The notes: generated by a model not told the origin, from the sequence alone. Shown: positions 8,073-17,474, counted from the stretch's first letter. The stretch: DNA of 64,000 nt from Virgibacillus proomii (GCF_900162615.1 NZ_FUFN01000010.1:1-64000), one strand, 5' to 3'. Made by a program: numbers and translations.

Positions 8073-9446
8073 TTGGCAAAGCGAAAAACGAAATTTGTTT
8101 GTCAGGAATGTGGCTATGAGTCAGCAAAATGGATGGGAAAATGTCCTGGCTGCAATAATTGGAATACATTCGTTGAGGAAGTTGAAATTACAGGTGGGAG
8201 ACAGAGCCATGCGTTTCAAACGGGAAAAAGATCTGTTGGTAGACCTGAAAAAATAACAGCTATCAAAGCTCAAAAAGAACCAAGAATAACAACTGCAATG
8301 AAAGAATTCAATCGTGTACTTGGTGGTGGAATTGTTCCTGGTTCGCTCGTATTGATAGGTGGCGATCCTGGGATTGGTAAATCCACATTATTATTACAGA
8401 TATCTTCGCAATTAGCAGATAAGCAATTGTCGGTATTATACATTTCGGGTGAGGAATCAACTAGGCAAACAAAGTTGCGGGCTGATCGTTTAGGAGTGAT
8501 AGCCGATTCCTTATATGTCTTAGCAGAAACAAATCTGTTAGACATCACGAATACAATTGAGGCAGTTAAGCCATCTTTTGTTGTCATTGACTCGATCCAA
8601 ACCATCTTTCGTGAAGAGGTTTCTAGTGCTCCAGGTAGTGTTTCTCAAGTACGGGAATGTACAGCAGAGTTAATGAGAATTGCCAAAACGAACGGAATCC
8701 CAATCTTTATTGTGGGACATGTTACGAAAGAGGGGGCTATCGCAGGTCCTAGGCTGTTAGAGCATATGGTAGATGCAGTGCTTTATTTTGAAGGTGAACG
8801 TCACCATACGTATCGTATCTTACGCGGGGTAAAAAATAGATTTGGCAGTACGAATGAAATGGGAATTTTTGAAATGAAGGAAGAAGGTTTGCGTGAAGTT
8901 TTAAATCCTTCCGAAATATTTTTGGAAGAGCGTTCGCAAGGTGCATCAGGTTCGACTGTTGTTGCGTCAATGGAAGGAACGAGGCCAGTTCTTGTTGAGA
9001 TTCAAGCGTTAATAACCCCTTCGGCATTTGGAAACCCACGTAGAATGGCCACGGGAGTTGATCATAACCGCGTTTCATTGTTGATGGCAGTGCTTGAAAA
9101 ACGTGTAGGATTAATGCTGCAAAATCAGGATGCATATATTAAGGTTGCTGGTGGAGTGAAGTTAGATGAGCCAGCCATTGATTTAGCCATTGCTGTTAGT
9201 ATTGCTTCTAGCTTTAGGGATCAACCTACCAAGCCAGAAGATATTTTTATTGGAGAAGTAGGCTTAACTGGTGAAATTAGAAGGGTATCGAGAATTGAAC
9301 AACGTATTCAGGAAGCGGCAAAGCTTGGCTTTAAACGAGTAATTTGCCCACAAAATAATTTAGGTGGTTGGACAATCCCCGATCAAATTGAAGTCATCGG
9401 TGTGGATTCTGTGCAAGAAGCGTTGCAAATCGGAGTAAGTAGATAA
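8073..9446 (+). CDS. radA: RadA (Sms), DNA repair and recombination ATPase
   Basis: 457 residues from the TTG at 8073. N-terminal C4 zinc finger (CQECGYESAKWMGKCPGC), RecA-like ATPase with Walker A GGDPGIGKST near residue 90, the RadA-specific KNRFG motif near 250, and a C-terminal Lon-like domain. RadA drives branch migration at D-loops in recombination and transformation. The frame also has a GTG at 8064, but AAGGGG at 8056-8061 is about 11 bases from the TTG and only two from the GTG, and known RadA proteins begin MAK. In B. subtilis disA follows; here yacL comes next and disA is absent. Confidence 0.96.
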   Translation: MAKRKTKFVCQECGYESAKWMGKCPGCNNWNTFVEEVEITGGRQSHAFQTGKRSVGRPEKITAIKAQKEPRITTAMKEFNRVLGGGIVPGSLVLIGGDPGIGKSTLLLQISSQLADKQLSVLYISGEESTRQTKLRADRLGVIADSLYVLAETNLLDITNTIEAVKPSFVVIDSIQTIFREEVSSAPGSVSQVRECTAELMRIAKTNGIPIFIVGHVTKEGAIAGPRLLEHMVDAVLYFEGERHHTYRILRGVKNRFGSTNEMGIFEMKEEGLREVLNPSEIFLEERSQGASGSTVVASMEGTRPVLVEIQALITPSAFGNPRRMATGVDHNRVSLLMAVLEKRVGLMLQNQDAYIKVAGGVKLDEPAIDLAIAVSIASSFRDQPTKPEDIFIGEVGLTGEIRRVSRIEQRIQEAAKLGFKRVICPQNNLGGWTIPDQIEVIGVDSVQEALQIGVSR

Positions 9447-9611
9447 GATAATCTATAATTTTCACTGCTATTATATGATAATATAACCTATTACCAAATT
9501 TTTTACAGTAATAAAGAGAGCGGTATATGGAAGGTATTTCACTTTATTACTTTTTAAGGATTATTTTTTTTCATCCTAGGCAATAATATAAGTTAGGAGG
9601 TGGCATTGCTG

Positions 9612-10700
9612 ATGAAAAAGATTGTTCATCTATTTTTTATTATTTTAGGAGGCACCATCGGTTATTTGTATGTTCCGGTTATTTTAGCACTTTTAAATAT
9701 TGCCGATGTCAACTGGATATTATCCCCTTATGTGGGTATGATAACAGGTGCTATTATTTTCTTTCTCATTTCATATTGGTTTGTCGATTATATTGTAGGG
9801 TTTTTAAAGTGGATTGAAGAAGCGTTAATTCGTTTACCTGCGGGTGATTTATTTGCTGGAACATTAGGGCTGATGGGAGGTCTGGTAATTTCCTATTTAA
9901 TTACCATTCCTTTAAGAGATATTAATATTAAGCTAGTTTCACAAGTTCTCCCACTATTTAGCACAATCTTATTAGGATATTTAGGATTTCAGGTCGGATT
10001 TCGTCGGAGAGAAGAATTTGTAAATATTTTAGCTCTCAATAAACGGGAAAAACGTAAGGCTCCTGAAGCTGATAACGCATCACCAGCTCAGCCAAAAGCA
10101 AAGATTTTGGATACTAGTGTTATCATTGATGGTCGGATTGCTGATATTTGCCAGACAAACTTTTTAGAAGGAACGATTATTATTCCACAATTTGTACTTA
10201 GCGAATTGCAACATATTGCGGATTCTTCCGATGTATTAAAACGGAATCGTGGTCGTAGAGGTCTTGATGTGTTAAATCGTATTCAAAAGGAATTACCAGT
10301 AAAGGTGGAAATCTATGAAGGTGATTTTGAAGAGATTCATGAAGTAGATAGTAAATTAATTAAGCTAGCAAAAGTAATTGATGGAATTGTTGTAACCAAT
10401 GACTTTAACTTAAATAAAGTATGCGATTTGCAAGGTGTGTCCGTTTTAAATATTAATGATTTGGCAAATGCAGTTAAACCAGTTGTATTACCAGGCGAAG
10501 AATTAGTTGTGCACGTTATTAAAGATGGGAAAGAACATAACCAAGGTATCGCATATCTTGATGATGGTACAATGATTGTTGTAGAAGAAGGCCGAGACTA
10601 TATCGGAAAGACAATTGAAGTTCTAATAACAAGTGTGCTACAAACATCAGCCGGACGAATGATATTTGCTAAACCAAAATTACTTGAAAAAGCCCTTTAA
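9612..10700 (+). CDS. yacL: YacL-type PIN/TRAM membrane protein
   Basis: About 362 residues. Four hydrophobic segments in the first 130 residues, then a PIN nuclease fold beginning ILDTSVIIDGRI near residue 165 with further acidic residues (DGIVVTNDFNLN near 260), and a C-terminal TRAM domain (PGEELVVHVIKDG). The family is of uncertain cellular role; the PIN fold predicts RNA cleavage at the membrane. The AGGAGGTGG at 9595-9603 permits starts at GTG 9600, TTG 9606 or ATG 9612; I chose the ATG. It sits between radA and gltX as in B. subtilis, but with disA (upstream) and ispD-ispF (downstream) missing. Confidence 0.92.
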   Translation: MKKIVHLFFIILGGTIGYLYVPVILALLNIADVNWILSPYVGMITGAIIFFLISYWFVDYIVGFLKWIEEALIRLPAGDLFAGTLGLMGGLVISYLITIPLRDINIKLVSQVLPLFSTILLGYLGFQVGFRRREEFVNILALNKREKRKAPEADNASPAQPKAKILDTSVIIDGRIADICQTNFLEGTIIIPQFVLSELQHIADSSDVLKRNRGRRGLDVLNRIQKELPVKVEIYEGDFEEIHEVDSKLIKLAKVIDGIVVTNDFNLNKVCDLQGVSVLNINDLANAVKPVVLPGEELVVHVIKDGKEHNQGIAYLDDGTMIVVEEGRDYIGKTIEVLITSVLQTSAGRMIFAKPKLLEKAL

Positions 10701-10730
10701 AAGGGGTATAACTTATAGAGGATAGACAAA

Positions 10731-10757
10731 GTGATAACATCAATTGTTATCACTTTT
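10731..10757 (+). terminator. Terminator after yacL
   Basis: A perfect nine-base stem GTGATAACA/TGTTATCAC with a five-base loop and TTTTGTT after it. The rest of the gap to gltX (10758-11112) holds no gene; its first 30 bases resemble the start of family A repeats (ACTATAAAGGAAAGTATAA), and nothing else is recognised. Confidence 0.85.
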
Positions 10758-11112
10758 GTTATACTATAAAGGAAAGTATAATTTGTATAGTGTAAAAGGA
10801 GTTAATCGACCTAAGGTTGGCTAAGATCGCAACATCATTTCAGACTTACTTATGCTTGTAAGATTAGATTAGGGAAGCCATCGTAACCATTTCTTTGTAA
10901 ATGTTCGTAAAAGCGATTACGAGTAGTCTCAGATTCCGTGCATACTTTTAGTCTGATATATTTATTAGCATTTACATGAACTAGCAGTCATACTTCCTCC
11001 AGACTTTAGCACAGGCAGATGAGGAGTAAGCTGCATTTTACTAACTACCATGAAGATAGAGAGAATTCTCCGTGGTGGAAAGTCTTACTTTATAACAGAA
11101 AGGGGAAGAACC

Positions 11113-12582
11113 ATGACAAATCAGGTTCGAGTACGCTATGCACCAAGCCCAACCGGCCATTTGCATATTGGAAACGCGCGTACAGCATTATTTAATTATT
11201 TATTTGCAAAACATTTTTCTGGAAAAATGATTATTCGTATAGAGGACACAGATGAAAAACGAAATGTTGCTGGAGGTGAAGAAAGCCAGCTTAAATTTTT
11301 AAAGTGGTTAGGTATTGAATGGGACGAAGGAGCAGATATCGGCGGTGATTACGGCCCGTATCGCCAAATGGAACGGCTTGATATTTACAAAAAATATGTG
11401 GATGACCTCTTGGAAAGAGGATTAGCATATAAATGTTATATGACTGAAGAAGAGCTGGAAGCAGAAAGAGAACAACAGCGTGCAAAAGGACAAGTTCCAA
11501 AGTATTCTGGTGCACATCGGGATTTAACCCAGGAGCAAATAGCTGCATTTGAACGGGAAGGACGTTTACCTAGTATTCGTTTTCGGGTTCCTGAAAATAA
11601 GACGTATATCTTTAATGACCTAGTTCGAGACAATATTACATTTGAATCTAGTGATTTTGGTGACTGGGTTATCGTGAAAAAAAATGGGATTCCAACGTAT
11701 AATTTTGCTGTAGCAATTGATGACCATTTAATGGATATTTCGCATGTTTTGCGTGGAGAGGAGCATATTTCAAACACTCCGAAACAAATGATGATCTATG
11801 AAGCATTTGGCTGGGAACCGCCTAAATTTGGCCATATGACTTTAATTCTTAATGAAGAACGGAAGAAATTGAGTAAGCGTGATCAACATATTATCCAATT
11901 TATTGAACAATATCATGACTTAGGATACTTACCAGAGGCGCTGTTTAATTTTATTACATTATTAGGGTGGTCCCCAGTTGGGGAAGAAGAGATTTTTGAT
12001 AAGGAAACATTAATTGACATATTTGATCCAAATCGTTTATCAACCTCAGCGGCGATATTTGACCGCCACAAATTAAAATGGATGAATAATGAATATATTA
12101 AAGCAGCTGATCTATCAAAAGTGATTGATTTGGCAATGCCGCATTTAGTAAAAGCAGGGAAATTACCTGAAGATATGGATGCTCAGACTAGAACTTGGGC
12201 AGAGAAGATCATTGCTTTGTACAAAAATCAATTACGATATGGAGCAGAGATTGTAGAATTAACCGACTTGTTTTTTACCAAAGATCTTTCTTTAGATGAT
12301 GCTGCCTGGGAAGTGTTGCAAGGAGAACAAGTTCCAGAAGTATTACAAGTATTTACAGATAAGTTGATTCATTTGGATGATTTTTCTCAGGATAAGATTA
12401 AGGCTCAAATCAAAGCAACGCAAAAAGAGACGGGTCACCGTGGTAAAAAATTGTTTATGCCAATTCGTGTAGCTACTACTGGTCAAACGCATGGTCCTGA
12501 GCTGCCAGCGTCTATCGAACTACTTGGTAAAGATCTTGTGATTAACCGGTTGGATACCATTTTAAAAAAGCTTGAGGCTTAA
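11113..12582 (+). CDS. gltX: Glutamyl-tRNA synthetase
   Basis: 489 residues. Class I aminoacyl-tRNA synthetase: HIGH-type signature PSPTGHLHIGNART near residue 11, and KMSKS-type KKLSKRD near 255, followed by the helical anticodon-binding domain. In Firmicutes GluRS usually charges both tRNA-Glu and tRNA-Gln, the latter corrected by GatCAB. Translation can be read from 11050, but the strong AGAAAGGGG just before ATG 11113 and homology (MTNQVRVRYAPSPTG) fix the start. In B. subtilis ispD and ispF precede it; they are absent here. Confidence 0.98.
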   Translation: MTNQVRVRYAPSPTGHLHIGNARTALFNYLFAKHFSGKMIIRIEDTDEKRNVAGGEESQLKFLKWLGIEWDEGADIGGDYGPYRQMERLDIYKKYVDDLLERGLAYKCYMTEEELEAEREQQRAKGQVPKYSGAHRDLTQEQIAAFEREGRLPSIRFRVPENKTYIFNDLVRDNITFESSDFGDWVIVKKNGIPTYNFAVAIDDHLMDISHVLRGEEHISNTPKQMMIYEAFGWEPPKFGHMTLILNEERKKLSKRDQHIIQFIEQYHDLGYLPEALFNFITLLGWSPVGEEEIFDKETLIDIFDPNRLSTSAAIFDRHKLKWMNNEYIKAADLSKVIDLAMPHLVKAGKLPEDMDAQTRTWAEKIIALYKNQLRYGAEIVELTDLFFTKDLSLDDAAWEVLQGEQVPEVLQVFTDKLIHLDDFSQDKIKAQIKATQKETGHRGKKLFMPIRVATTGQTHGPELPASIELLGKDLVINRLDTILKKLEA

Positions 12583-12619
12583 TGATTCACAACTTATAAA
12601 AAATGTAATATAGTATTAC

Positions 12620-12878
12620 TACACAAATAAAAGAGCGTTGATGAGGGAAAGTAAGAAGCAAATCGCTTATACAGAGAGAATCGCCTTGGCTGGAAGTGAT
12701 TTTAAGCATTGCTTTTGAAGTGCTCCTCGGAGTCCGTTATGGAAATGAGTACATAACGGCGGTACTTACCGTTATAAGCATGAAGTTGGAAGGAGACCAT
12801 CTCCTTCAAACAGAGTGGAACCGCGCGAAACAAGCGTCTCTGAATCAAATATACAGAGGCGCTTGTTTTTATTTTTTT
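12620..12878 (+). ncRNA. T-box riboswitch (Cys) of cysE-cysS
   Basis: A typical T-box leader: GAGGGAAAGTAAGAAG-type stem I start, a GAAG-TGC context with a TGC (Cys) specifier at 12721-12723, the T-box core TGGAACCGCG at 12816-12825, and a terminator CAAGCGTCTCTG/CAGAGGCGCTTG with a T run (12831-12878). Uncharged tRNA-Cys should favour antitermination. It lies upstream of cysE and cysS, but an insert of about 750 bp separates it from cysE. Confidence 0.92.
12831..12878 (+). terminator. T-box terminator
   Basis: A 12-base stem with one mismatch, 11-base loop, then TTTTTATTTTTTT. Its 5' arm lies just after the T-box core, so the antiterminator can compete with it. Confidence 0.9.
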
Positions 12879-12951
12879 AGGAATTTATAAAATTTGTTTA
12901 TTGTCGTAATCCAGCTTTGCACTTGTCGGGCTGACCAGTTGTTTACGTTCT

Positions 12952-13165
12952 TGTCTAGGAAAATAATATCTATTTCTACATGGTGGTTAATTTTTTGAAA
13001 CGTAGTATTGTCTAGCTTTAAACGCTCAAGTTGTAGCAAACTTCACATTTCTTCCTGCGATAAGTCAACATCGGCTCGAATCTAAAGGAAGGCCTGCTAA
13101 AAGCGGGCTTGCCGCTAAGGCGTCGGCATACCCCTGTTTTAGAGGCATGTTTCCCTGATCTTGTC
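12952..13165 (+). repeat. Intergenic repeat, family B (copy 2), between T-box and cysE
   Basis: Same order of landmarks as 6897-7115 (AGGAAAATAATATC, CATGGTGGTTAA, CTCGAATCTAAAGGAAGGCC, GGGCTTGCCGCTAAGG, TGTTTTAGAGGCATGTTT). It lies inside the expected cysE leader. The rest of 12879-13632 holds no gene that I recognise. Confidence 0.75.
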
Positions 13166-13632
13166 GGAAGCTCTCCAGTTTGGATGCCGCCACCAGGCAT
13201 TTCTAGCTTTTGTTCTATGTGAAAACGGCTAAAAAGGATTATCAAGCTAAGGAATTAAGGGCTTTGTTTCATCGAGTGGAAGGCTTGCCAGGCCTTAGAA
13301 ACAGGGGGGCTGGAAAAAACCAATAAATAATATTTGCTATACCATGTAATTGTTTTATATGTAACATTAAATTTTCCGCTGCGTTATCTCAACGCCAGCA
13401 GCTACAATGATTTTATACATTCTAGGTACAGTTGTTGTACCATTATAATGGCCTTAATAACCCTTTTTAACATTTTCGTAAAAGTAAATATTAACGTTGA
13501 AGTTGTTTGTATAAGTATAGATGTAATAGCAGACTGCCTGTCATACTAACAAGGAATAAGTTAACGTCTATCCTGCATCTATAAAAGGTTCACTTTTTTG
13601 TTTTTTACCATAAAGAGAAGGAGGTTAATCAA

Positions 13633-14322
13633 GTGGGAATATGGAAAAGAATGAAGGAAGATATGGATGTGGTGTTTGAACAAGATCCGGCTGCTCGCTC
13701 CTATTTTGAAGTTTTCTTAACCTATTCAGGACTACATGCCGTTTGGTGGCACCGAGTTGCTCATATGTTTTATAGGCGGAGAATGTTTTTTATTGCACGT
13801 GCAATCTCTCAGCTAAATCGTTTTTTAACAGGGATCGAAATTCATCCTGGTGCAATTATCGGTCGTCGTTTATTTATTGATCATGGAATGGGAGTTGTCA
13901 TTGGTGAAACTTGCGAAATTGGTGATAATGTCACCATATTTCAAGGTGTCACTTTAGGTGGTACAGGGAAAGAAAAAGGAAAAAGACATCCCACTGTAAA
14001 AGACAATGCACTCATTGCTACAGGTGCAAAGGTTCTTGGTTCTATAACCATTGGCGAAAGCGCTAAGATTGGGGCTGGGTCTGTTGTGCTGAAGGATGTA
14101 CCGGATCACGCAACCGTAGTAGGGGTTCCTGGAAAGGTAGTGAGGCAACGAGGGGAAAAAATTAGAAAAGACCTCGACCATCATAAACTACCTGATCCAG
14201 TTGCAAATCGTTGTGAGCATTTACAACAAGAGATTGATGAATTAAGGGCGGAAATAGCTGAATTAAAAGAAATAGTCAAAGGGAAAGAAGGGAATAGATA
14301 CGATGTCTATAAAAATCTATAA
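13633..14322 (+). CDS. cysE: Serine O-acetyltransferase
   Basis: 229 residues, GTG start after AGAAGGAGGTTAA. Helical N-terminal domain, then a left-handed beta-helix of hexapeptide repeats (HPGAIIGRRLFIDHG, GETCEIGDNVTIFQGVTLGG, IATGAKVLGSITIGE). It makes O-acetylserine from serine and acetyl-CoA, the first step of cysteine synthesis. The last 30 residues form a charged, coiled-coil-like tail. It overlaps cysS by 20 bases, so serine acetylation and Cys-tRNA charging are co-expressed under the Cys T-box, as in B. subtilis. Confidence 0.97.
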   Translation: MGIWKRMKEDMDVVFEQDPAARSYFEVFLTYSGLHAVWWHRVAHMFYRRRMFFIARAISQLNRFLTGIEIHPGAIIGRRLFIDHGMGVVIGETCEIGDNVTIFQGVTLGGTGKEKGKRHPTVKDNALIATGAKVLGSITIGESAKIGAGSVVLKDVPDHATVVGVPGKVVRQRGEKIRKDLDHHKLPDPVANRCEHLQQEIDELRAEIAELKEIVKGKEGNRYDVYKNL

Positions 14323-15703
14323 TACGATTACACGTAAAAAAGAAGTATTTACGCCTTTACAGCCGGGAAAGGTAAGTATGTATGTTTGCGGACCAACTGT
14401 ATACAACTATATTCATATTGGTAATGCACGACCTGCAATTGTCTTTGATACGGTAAGACGTTATTTAGAATATAAAGGTTATGAAGTTGACTATGTGCTT
14501 AATTTTACAGATGTAGATGATAAAATAATTAAAGTTGCTAAGGAACTTGGAAAAGAAGTGCCTGAGATAGCAGATCAATTTATTTCAGCTTATTTAGAGG
14601 ATGTAGGAGCTCTAGGTGTAAAGACAGCAACGCATAATCCGCGAGTGACGGAAGCGATGGATGATATCATTGCCTTCATTCAAGCCCTAATTGAAAAAGG
14701 ATATGCCTATGAAGCTGACGGAGATGTTTATTTTAAACCGAGAGAATTTACTGGATATGGGAAGTTATCGCATCAATCCATTGATGAATTACATTCAGGT
14801 GCAAGAATACAAGTAGGTGAAAAGAAAACAGATCCATTGGATTTTGCGTTATGGAAGCAAGCAAAAGAAGGAGAAATTTCCTGGGATTCTCCATGGGGGA
14901 AAGGTCGTCCCGGCTGGCATATTGAGTGCTCTGCTATGGTTAAAAAATATTTAGGAGAAACGATTGATATTCATGCAGGGGGACAAGATCTTGCCTTTCC
15001 TCATCATGAGAATGAGATTGCTCAATCAGAAGCACTCACAGGAAAAACATTTGCAAATTACTGGATGCATAATGGTTATATTAATATTAATAATGAAAAA
15101 ATGTCAAAGTCACTAGGCAATTATTTGCTTGCAAGAGATTTAATCAATAAATATGATCCTCAAGTTATTCGCTTTTTTATGTTAAGTGTTCATTATCGTC
15201 ATCCGATTAACTTTACGGAAGAATTACTAGAAAGCGCAGAAAATAGCTTAGATCGAATAAAAACAGCCTATTTTAATTTGGAGCACCGGAAAACGTCTAG
15301 CCTTGATTTAGTAGATCATAAAGAGGAATGGCTGGAAAAACTGGCTACATGGCGAGATCAATTTGAAGCGGAAATGGACGATGATTTTCATACAGCAAAT
15401 GCTATTTCTGTTCTGTTTGAGGTTGCAAGGGAAGCCAACGTTTATGTACAAATGAAACAAACTTGCAGTCAGGTGATTGAGGATTTTCAAGACACCATTC
15501 GTTCACTTTTAAATATCCTTGGGATTGAGTTAAAAATAGAAACGGACTTGCTTGATGAGGAAATTGAGAAATTAATTGAAGAACGAAATGAAGCAAGAAA
15601 AAATCGCGATTTCGGGCGTGCCGATGAAATTAGAGATATGCTAAAAGCTAAAAATATAATTTTAGAAGATACACCTCAAGGGGTTAGATGGAAAAGAGGA
15701 TAG
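14303..15703 (+). CDS. cysS: Cysteinyl-tRNA synthetase
   Basis: 466 residues. Class I synthetase with CGPTVYNYIHIGNARP (zinc-binding Cys plus HIGH motif) near residue 29, WHIECSAM near 208, HHENEIAQSE near 237, and KMSKSLGN near 265. It attaches cysteine to tRNA-Cys; zinc gives specificity. Begins inside cysE. Its last bases overlap the longest reading of mrnC. Confidence 0.98.
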   Translation: MSIKIYNTITRKKEVFTPLQPGKVSMYVCGPTVYNYIHIGNARPAIVFDTVRRYLEYKGYEVDYVLNFTDVDDKIIKVAKELGKEVPEIADQFISAYLEDVGALGVKTATHNPRVTEAMDDIIAFIQALIEKGYAYEADGDVYFKPREFTGYGKLSHQSIDELHSGARIQVGEKKTDPLDFALWKQAKEGEISWDSPWGKGRPGWHIECSAMVKKYLGETIDIHAGGQDLAFPHHENEIAQSEALTGKTFANYWMHNGYININNEKMSKSLGNYLLARDLINKYDPQVIRFFMLSVHYRHPINFTEELLESAENSLDRIKTAYFNLEHRKTSSLDLVDHKEEWLEKLATWRDQFEAEMDDDFHTANAISVLFEVAREANVYVQMKQTCSQVIEDFQDTIRSLLNILGIELKIETDLLDEEIEKLIEERNEARKNRDFGRADEIRDMLKAKNIILEDTPQGVRWKRG

Positions 15704-15705
15704 AA

Positions 15706-16146
15706 ATGGATGTTGATGTAAAACAAATGAAAAGCCTTGCTCTCGCTTACATGGGAGATGCTGTTTATGAATTGTATGTAAGGAAGTATCTTCTAAAACA
15801 TGGTCAAGTAAAGCCGCAGCAGCTGCATCAAAGAGCTATTAAATATGTATCAGGAAAAGCTCAGGCAGCTGTTGTGTTGCACTGGCTGAAATCGGGAACA
15901 CTAACGAAAGAAGAAGAAAGGATAGTTACTAGAGGTCGGAATGCAAAATCCGGATCGATTCCCAAAAATCTAAATGTACAAATGTATCGTTATAGTACTG
16001 CGTTTGAAGCGTTGATTGGTTATCATTATTTACAAAAAAACGAGAATCGACTAATCCAGCTTTTACAAGAGGCAGTGGAGCAAACAGAAAGGAGTGAGCA
16101 TGAGCATGGAGAAGGAACTAATTATCGGGAAAAACCCAGTCATTGA
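15706..16146 (+). CDS. mrnC: Mini-ribonuclease III (MrnC)
   Basis: 146 residues from ATG 15706, three bases after the cysS stop, with AAGAGGA at 15694-15700. RNase III catalytic fold without a double-stranded RNA-binding domain: YMGDAVYELYVR near residue 17 and STAFEALIGYHYL near 107 carry the acidic metal ligands. It matures the 23S rRNA ends. An upstream in-frame ATG at 15688 would lie inside cysS without a better ribosome site. The gene overlaps rlmB. Confidence 0.94.
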   Translation: MDVDVKQMKSLALAYMGDAVYELYVRKYLLKHGQVKPQQLHQRAIKYVSGKAQAAVVLHWLKSGTLTKEEERIVTRGRNAKSGSIPKNLNVQMYRYSTAFEALIGYHYLQKNENRLIQLLQEAVEQTERSEHEHGEGTNYREKPSH

Positions 16147-16849
16147 AGCATTAAAGTCAGGTAGATCTGTAAATAAAGTATTCGTATCCGAGCATTTAAA
16201 CGCAAACGCTCAAGCAAAGATTTATCAGTTAGGTAAAAAGGCCGGAACGGTTGTTCAGAAAGTTCCAAAGCAAAAAATAGATCAGCTGACGGGTGGCAAT
16301 CATCAAGGTGTTGTCGCTTATGTAGCACCATATGACTATGCTTCTTTGGACGAGCTATTTCAACGAGCAGAGCAAAAGGATGAAGCACCTTTCTTGCTTA
16401 TTTTAGACGAATTGGAGGATCCGCATAATTTAGGGTCGATTTTACGTACTGCAGACGCGGTAGGGGCTCATGGTGTTATTATTCCAAAGCGGCGTTCCGT
16501 TGGCTTAACTGCAACTGTAGCTAAAACGGCGGCAGGAGCACTCGAACATGTTCCGGTTGCTAGAGTCACAAATATTGCTAATACGATTGATGAGTTAAAG
16601 GAACGACATATATGGGTGGTAGGAACTGAGGCAAATGCAAAAGAGGATTATCGACAGTTGGAGGGAACTTTACCGCTCGCTATTGTTATTGGTAATGAAG
16701 GAAAAGGAATGAGTCGATTAGTTCGAAAAAAATGCGATTGGACGGTTCGTTTGCCTATGAAAGGAAAGGTGTCTTCCCTTAACGCTTCTGTTGCCTGTAG
16801 TTTACTATTATACGAGGTCTATCGTAAAAGATACCCTTATGGTGAATAG
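16100..16849 (+). CDS. rlmB: 23S rRNA (guanosine 2251-2'-O)-methyltransferase RlmB
   Basis: About 249 residues. N-terminal substrate-binding domain, then a SPOUT methyltransferase domain: motif 1 LDELEDPHNLGSILRTADAVG, motif 2 IVIGNEGKGMSRLVRKKCD, motif 3 LPMKGKVSSLNASVACSLLLYE. It methylates a 23S rRNA guanosine in the peptidyl transferase region. AAAGGAG at 16088-16094 best fits ATG 16100; GTG 16094 and ATG 16106 are alternatives. The overlap with the end of mrnC is 47 bases, long for this cluster. Confidence 0.95.
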   Translation: MSMEKELIIGKNPVIEALKSGRSVNKVFVSEHLNANAQAKIYQLGKKAGTVVQKVPKQKIDQLTGGNHQGVVAYVAPYDYASLDELFQRAEQKDEAPFLLILDELEDPHNLGSILRTADAVGAHGVIIPKRRSVGLTATVAKTAAGALEHVPVARVTNIANTIDELKERHIWVVGTEANAKEDYRQLEGTLPLAIVIGNEGKGMSRLVRKKCDWTVRLPMKGKVSSLNASVACSLLLYEVYRKRYPYGE

Positions 16850-16852
16850 TGT

Positions 16853-17362
16853 ATGGTTGTTTTGATAGTGGATGGCTACAACATGATAGGAGCATGGGAA
16901 GAACTCCAAAAGTTAAAAGATAGTGATATTGGACAGGCTAGAGATCGTTTAATTGAATTAATGGCTGAATATCAAGCATTTTCAGGACATCGCGTTATTA
17001 TTGTATTCGATGCTTACTATGTACGGGGCATAGCAAGTAAAATGAAGGCCTATAACGTAGAAATTATCTTTACAAAGGAAAAAGAAACAGCGGATGAATG
17101 CATTGAAAAATTAGTCAAGCAAATTAAAGATATCCGAACTCAAGTATATGTTGCTACTTCGGACTATGCAGAGCAGCGCACTATTTTTGCAAGTGGCGCA
17201 CTGCGCAAATCAGCCCGTGAATTAAGCATGGAAATAAAAAATATAAAAAAGGAAATAGATACAACGATTAAGGACCATCACAAGCAAAAAGTACATACAA
17301 AACTCACGTTAGATGAAGAGACGTTAAGAAAATTCGAAAAATGGAGAAGGGGAAAATTGTAA
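16853..17362 (+). CDS. rae1: Rae1/YacP, ribosome-associated endoribonuclease
   Basis: 169 residues, NYN (PIN-like) fold. Begins LIVDGYNMIGAW with the first catalytic Asp; others lie in VIIVFDAYYV and VATSDYAEQ. The tail FEKWRRGKL matches B. subtilis YacP. In that organism it cuts mRNA in the ribosomal A site. It begins four bases after rlmB, so it is co-transcribed. No clear Shine-Dalgarno is visible, suggesting coupling to rlmB translation. Confidence 0.93.
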   Translation: MVVLIVDGYNMIGAWEELQKLKDSDIGQARDRLIELMAEYQAFSGHRVIIVFDAYYVRGIASKMKAYNVEIIFTKEKETADECIEKLVKQIKDIRTQVYVATSDYAEQRTIFASGALRKSARELSMEIKNIKKEIDTTIKDHHKQKVHTKLTLDEETLRKFEKWRRGKL

Positions 17363-17401
17363 ATTTTATATAAATTTAGGCGAATACCACTCCTTCCAGT
17401 G

Positions 17402-17431
17402 TTGACGACTTTAAAGCGCTTCCTGTATAAT
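17402..17431 (+). promoter_or_regulatory. SigA promoter of sigH
   Basis: TTGACG, 18 bp spacer, TATAAT, about 45 bases before the sigH start codon. This gives sigH its own promoter downstream of rae1. Confidence 0.75.
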
Positions 17432-17474
17432 AAGCTTTAAATTGAGTGCGGTGTAAGTCGGGGGGAGGGTCATC

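Noticed and set aside
12696..12890. 64-codon plus-strand ORF
   Set aside because: It runs through the T-box core and the terminator; the RNA structure explains this sequence.
13018..13245. 75-codon minus-strand ORF in the cysE leader
   Set aside because: Lies on a family B repeat; the copy at 6.9-7.1 kb does not preserve the frame.
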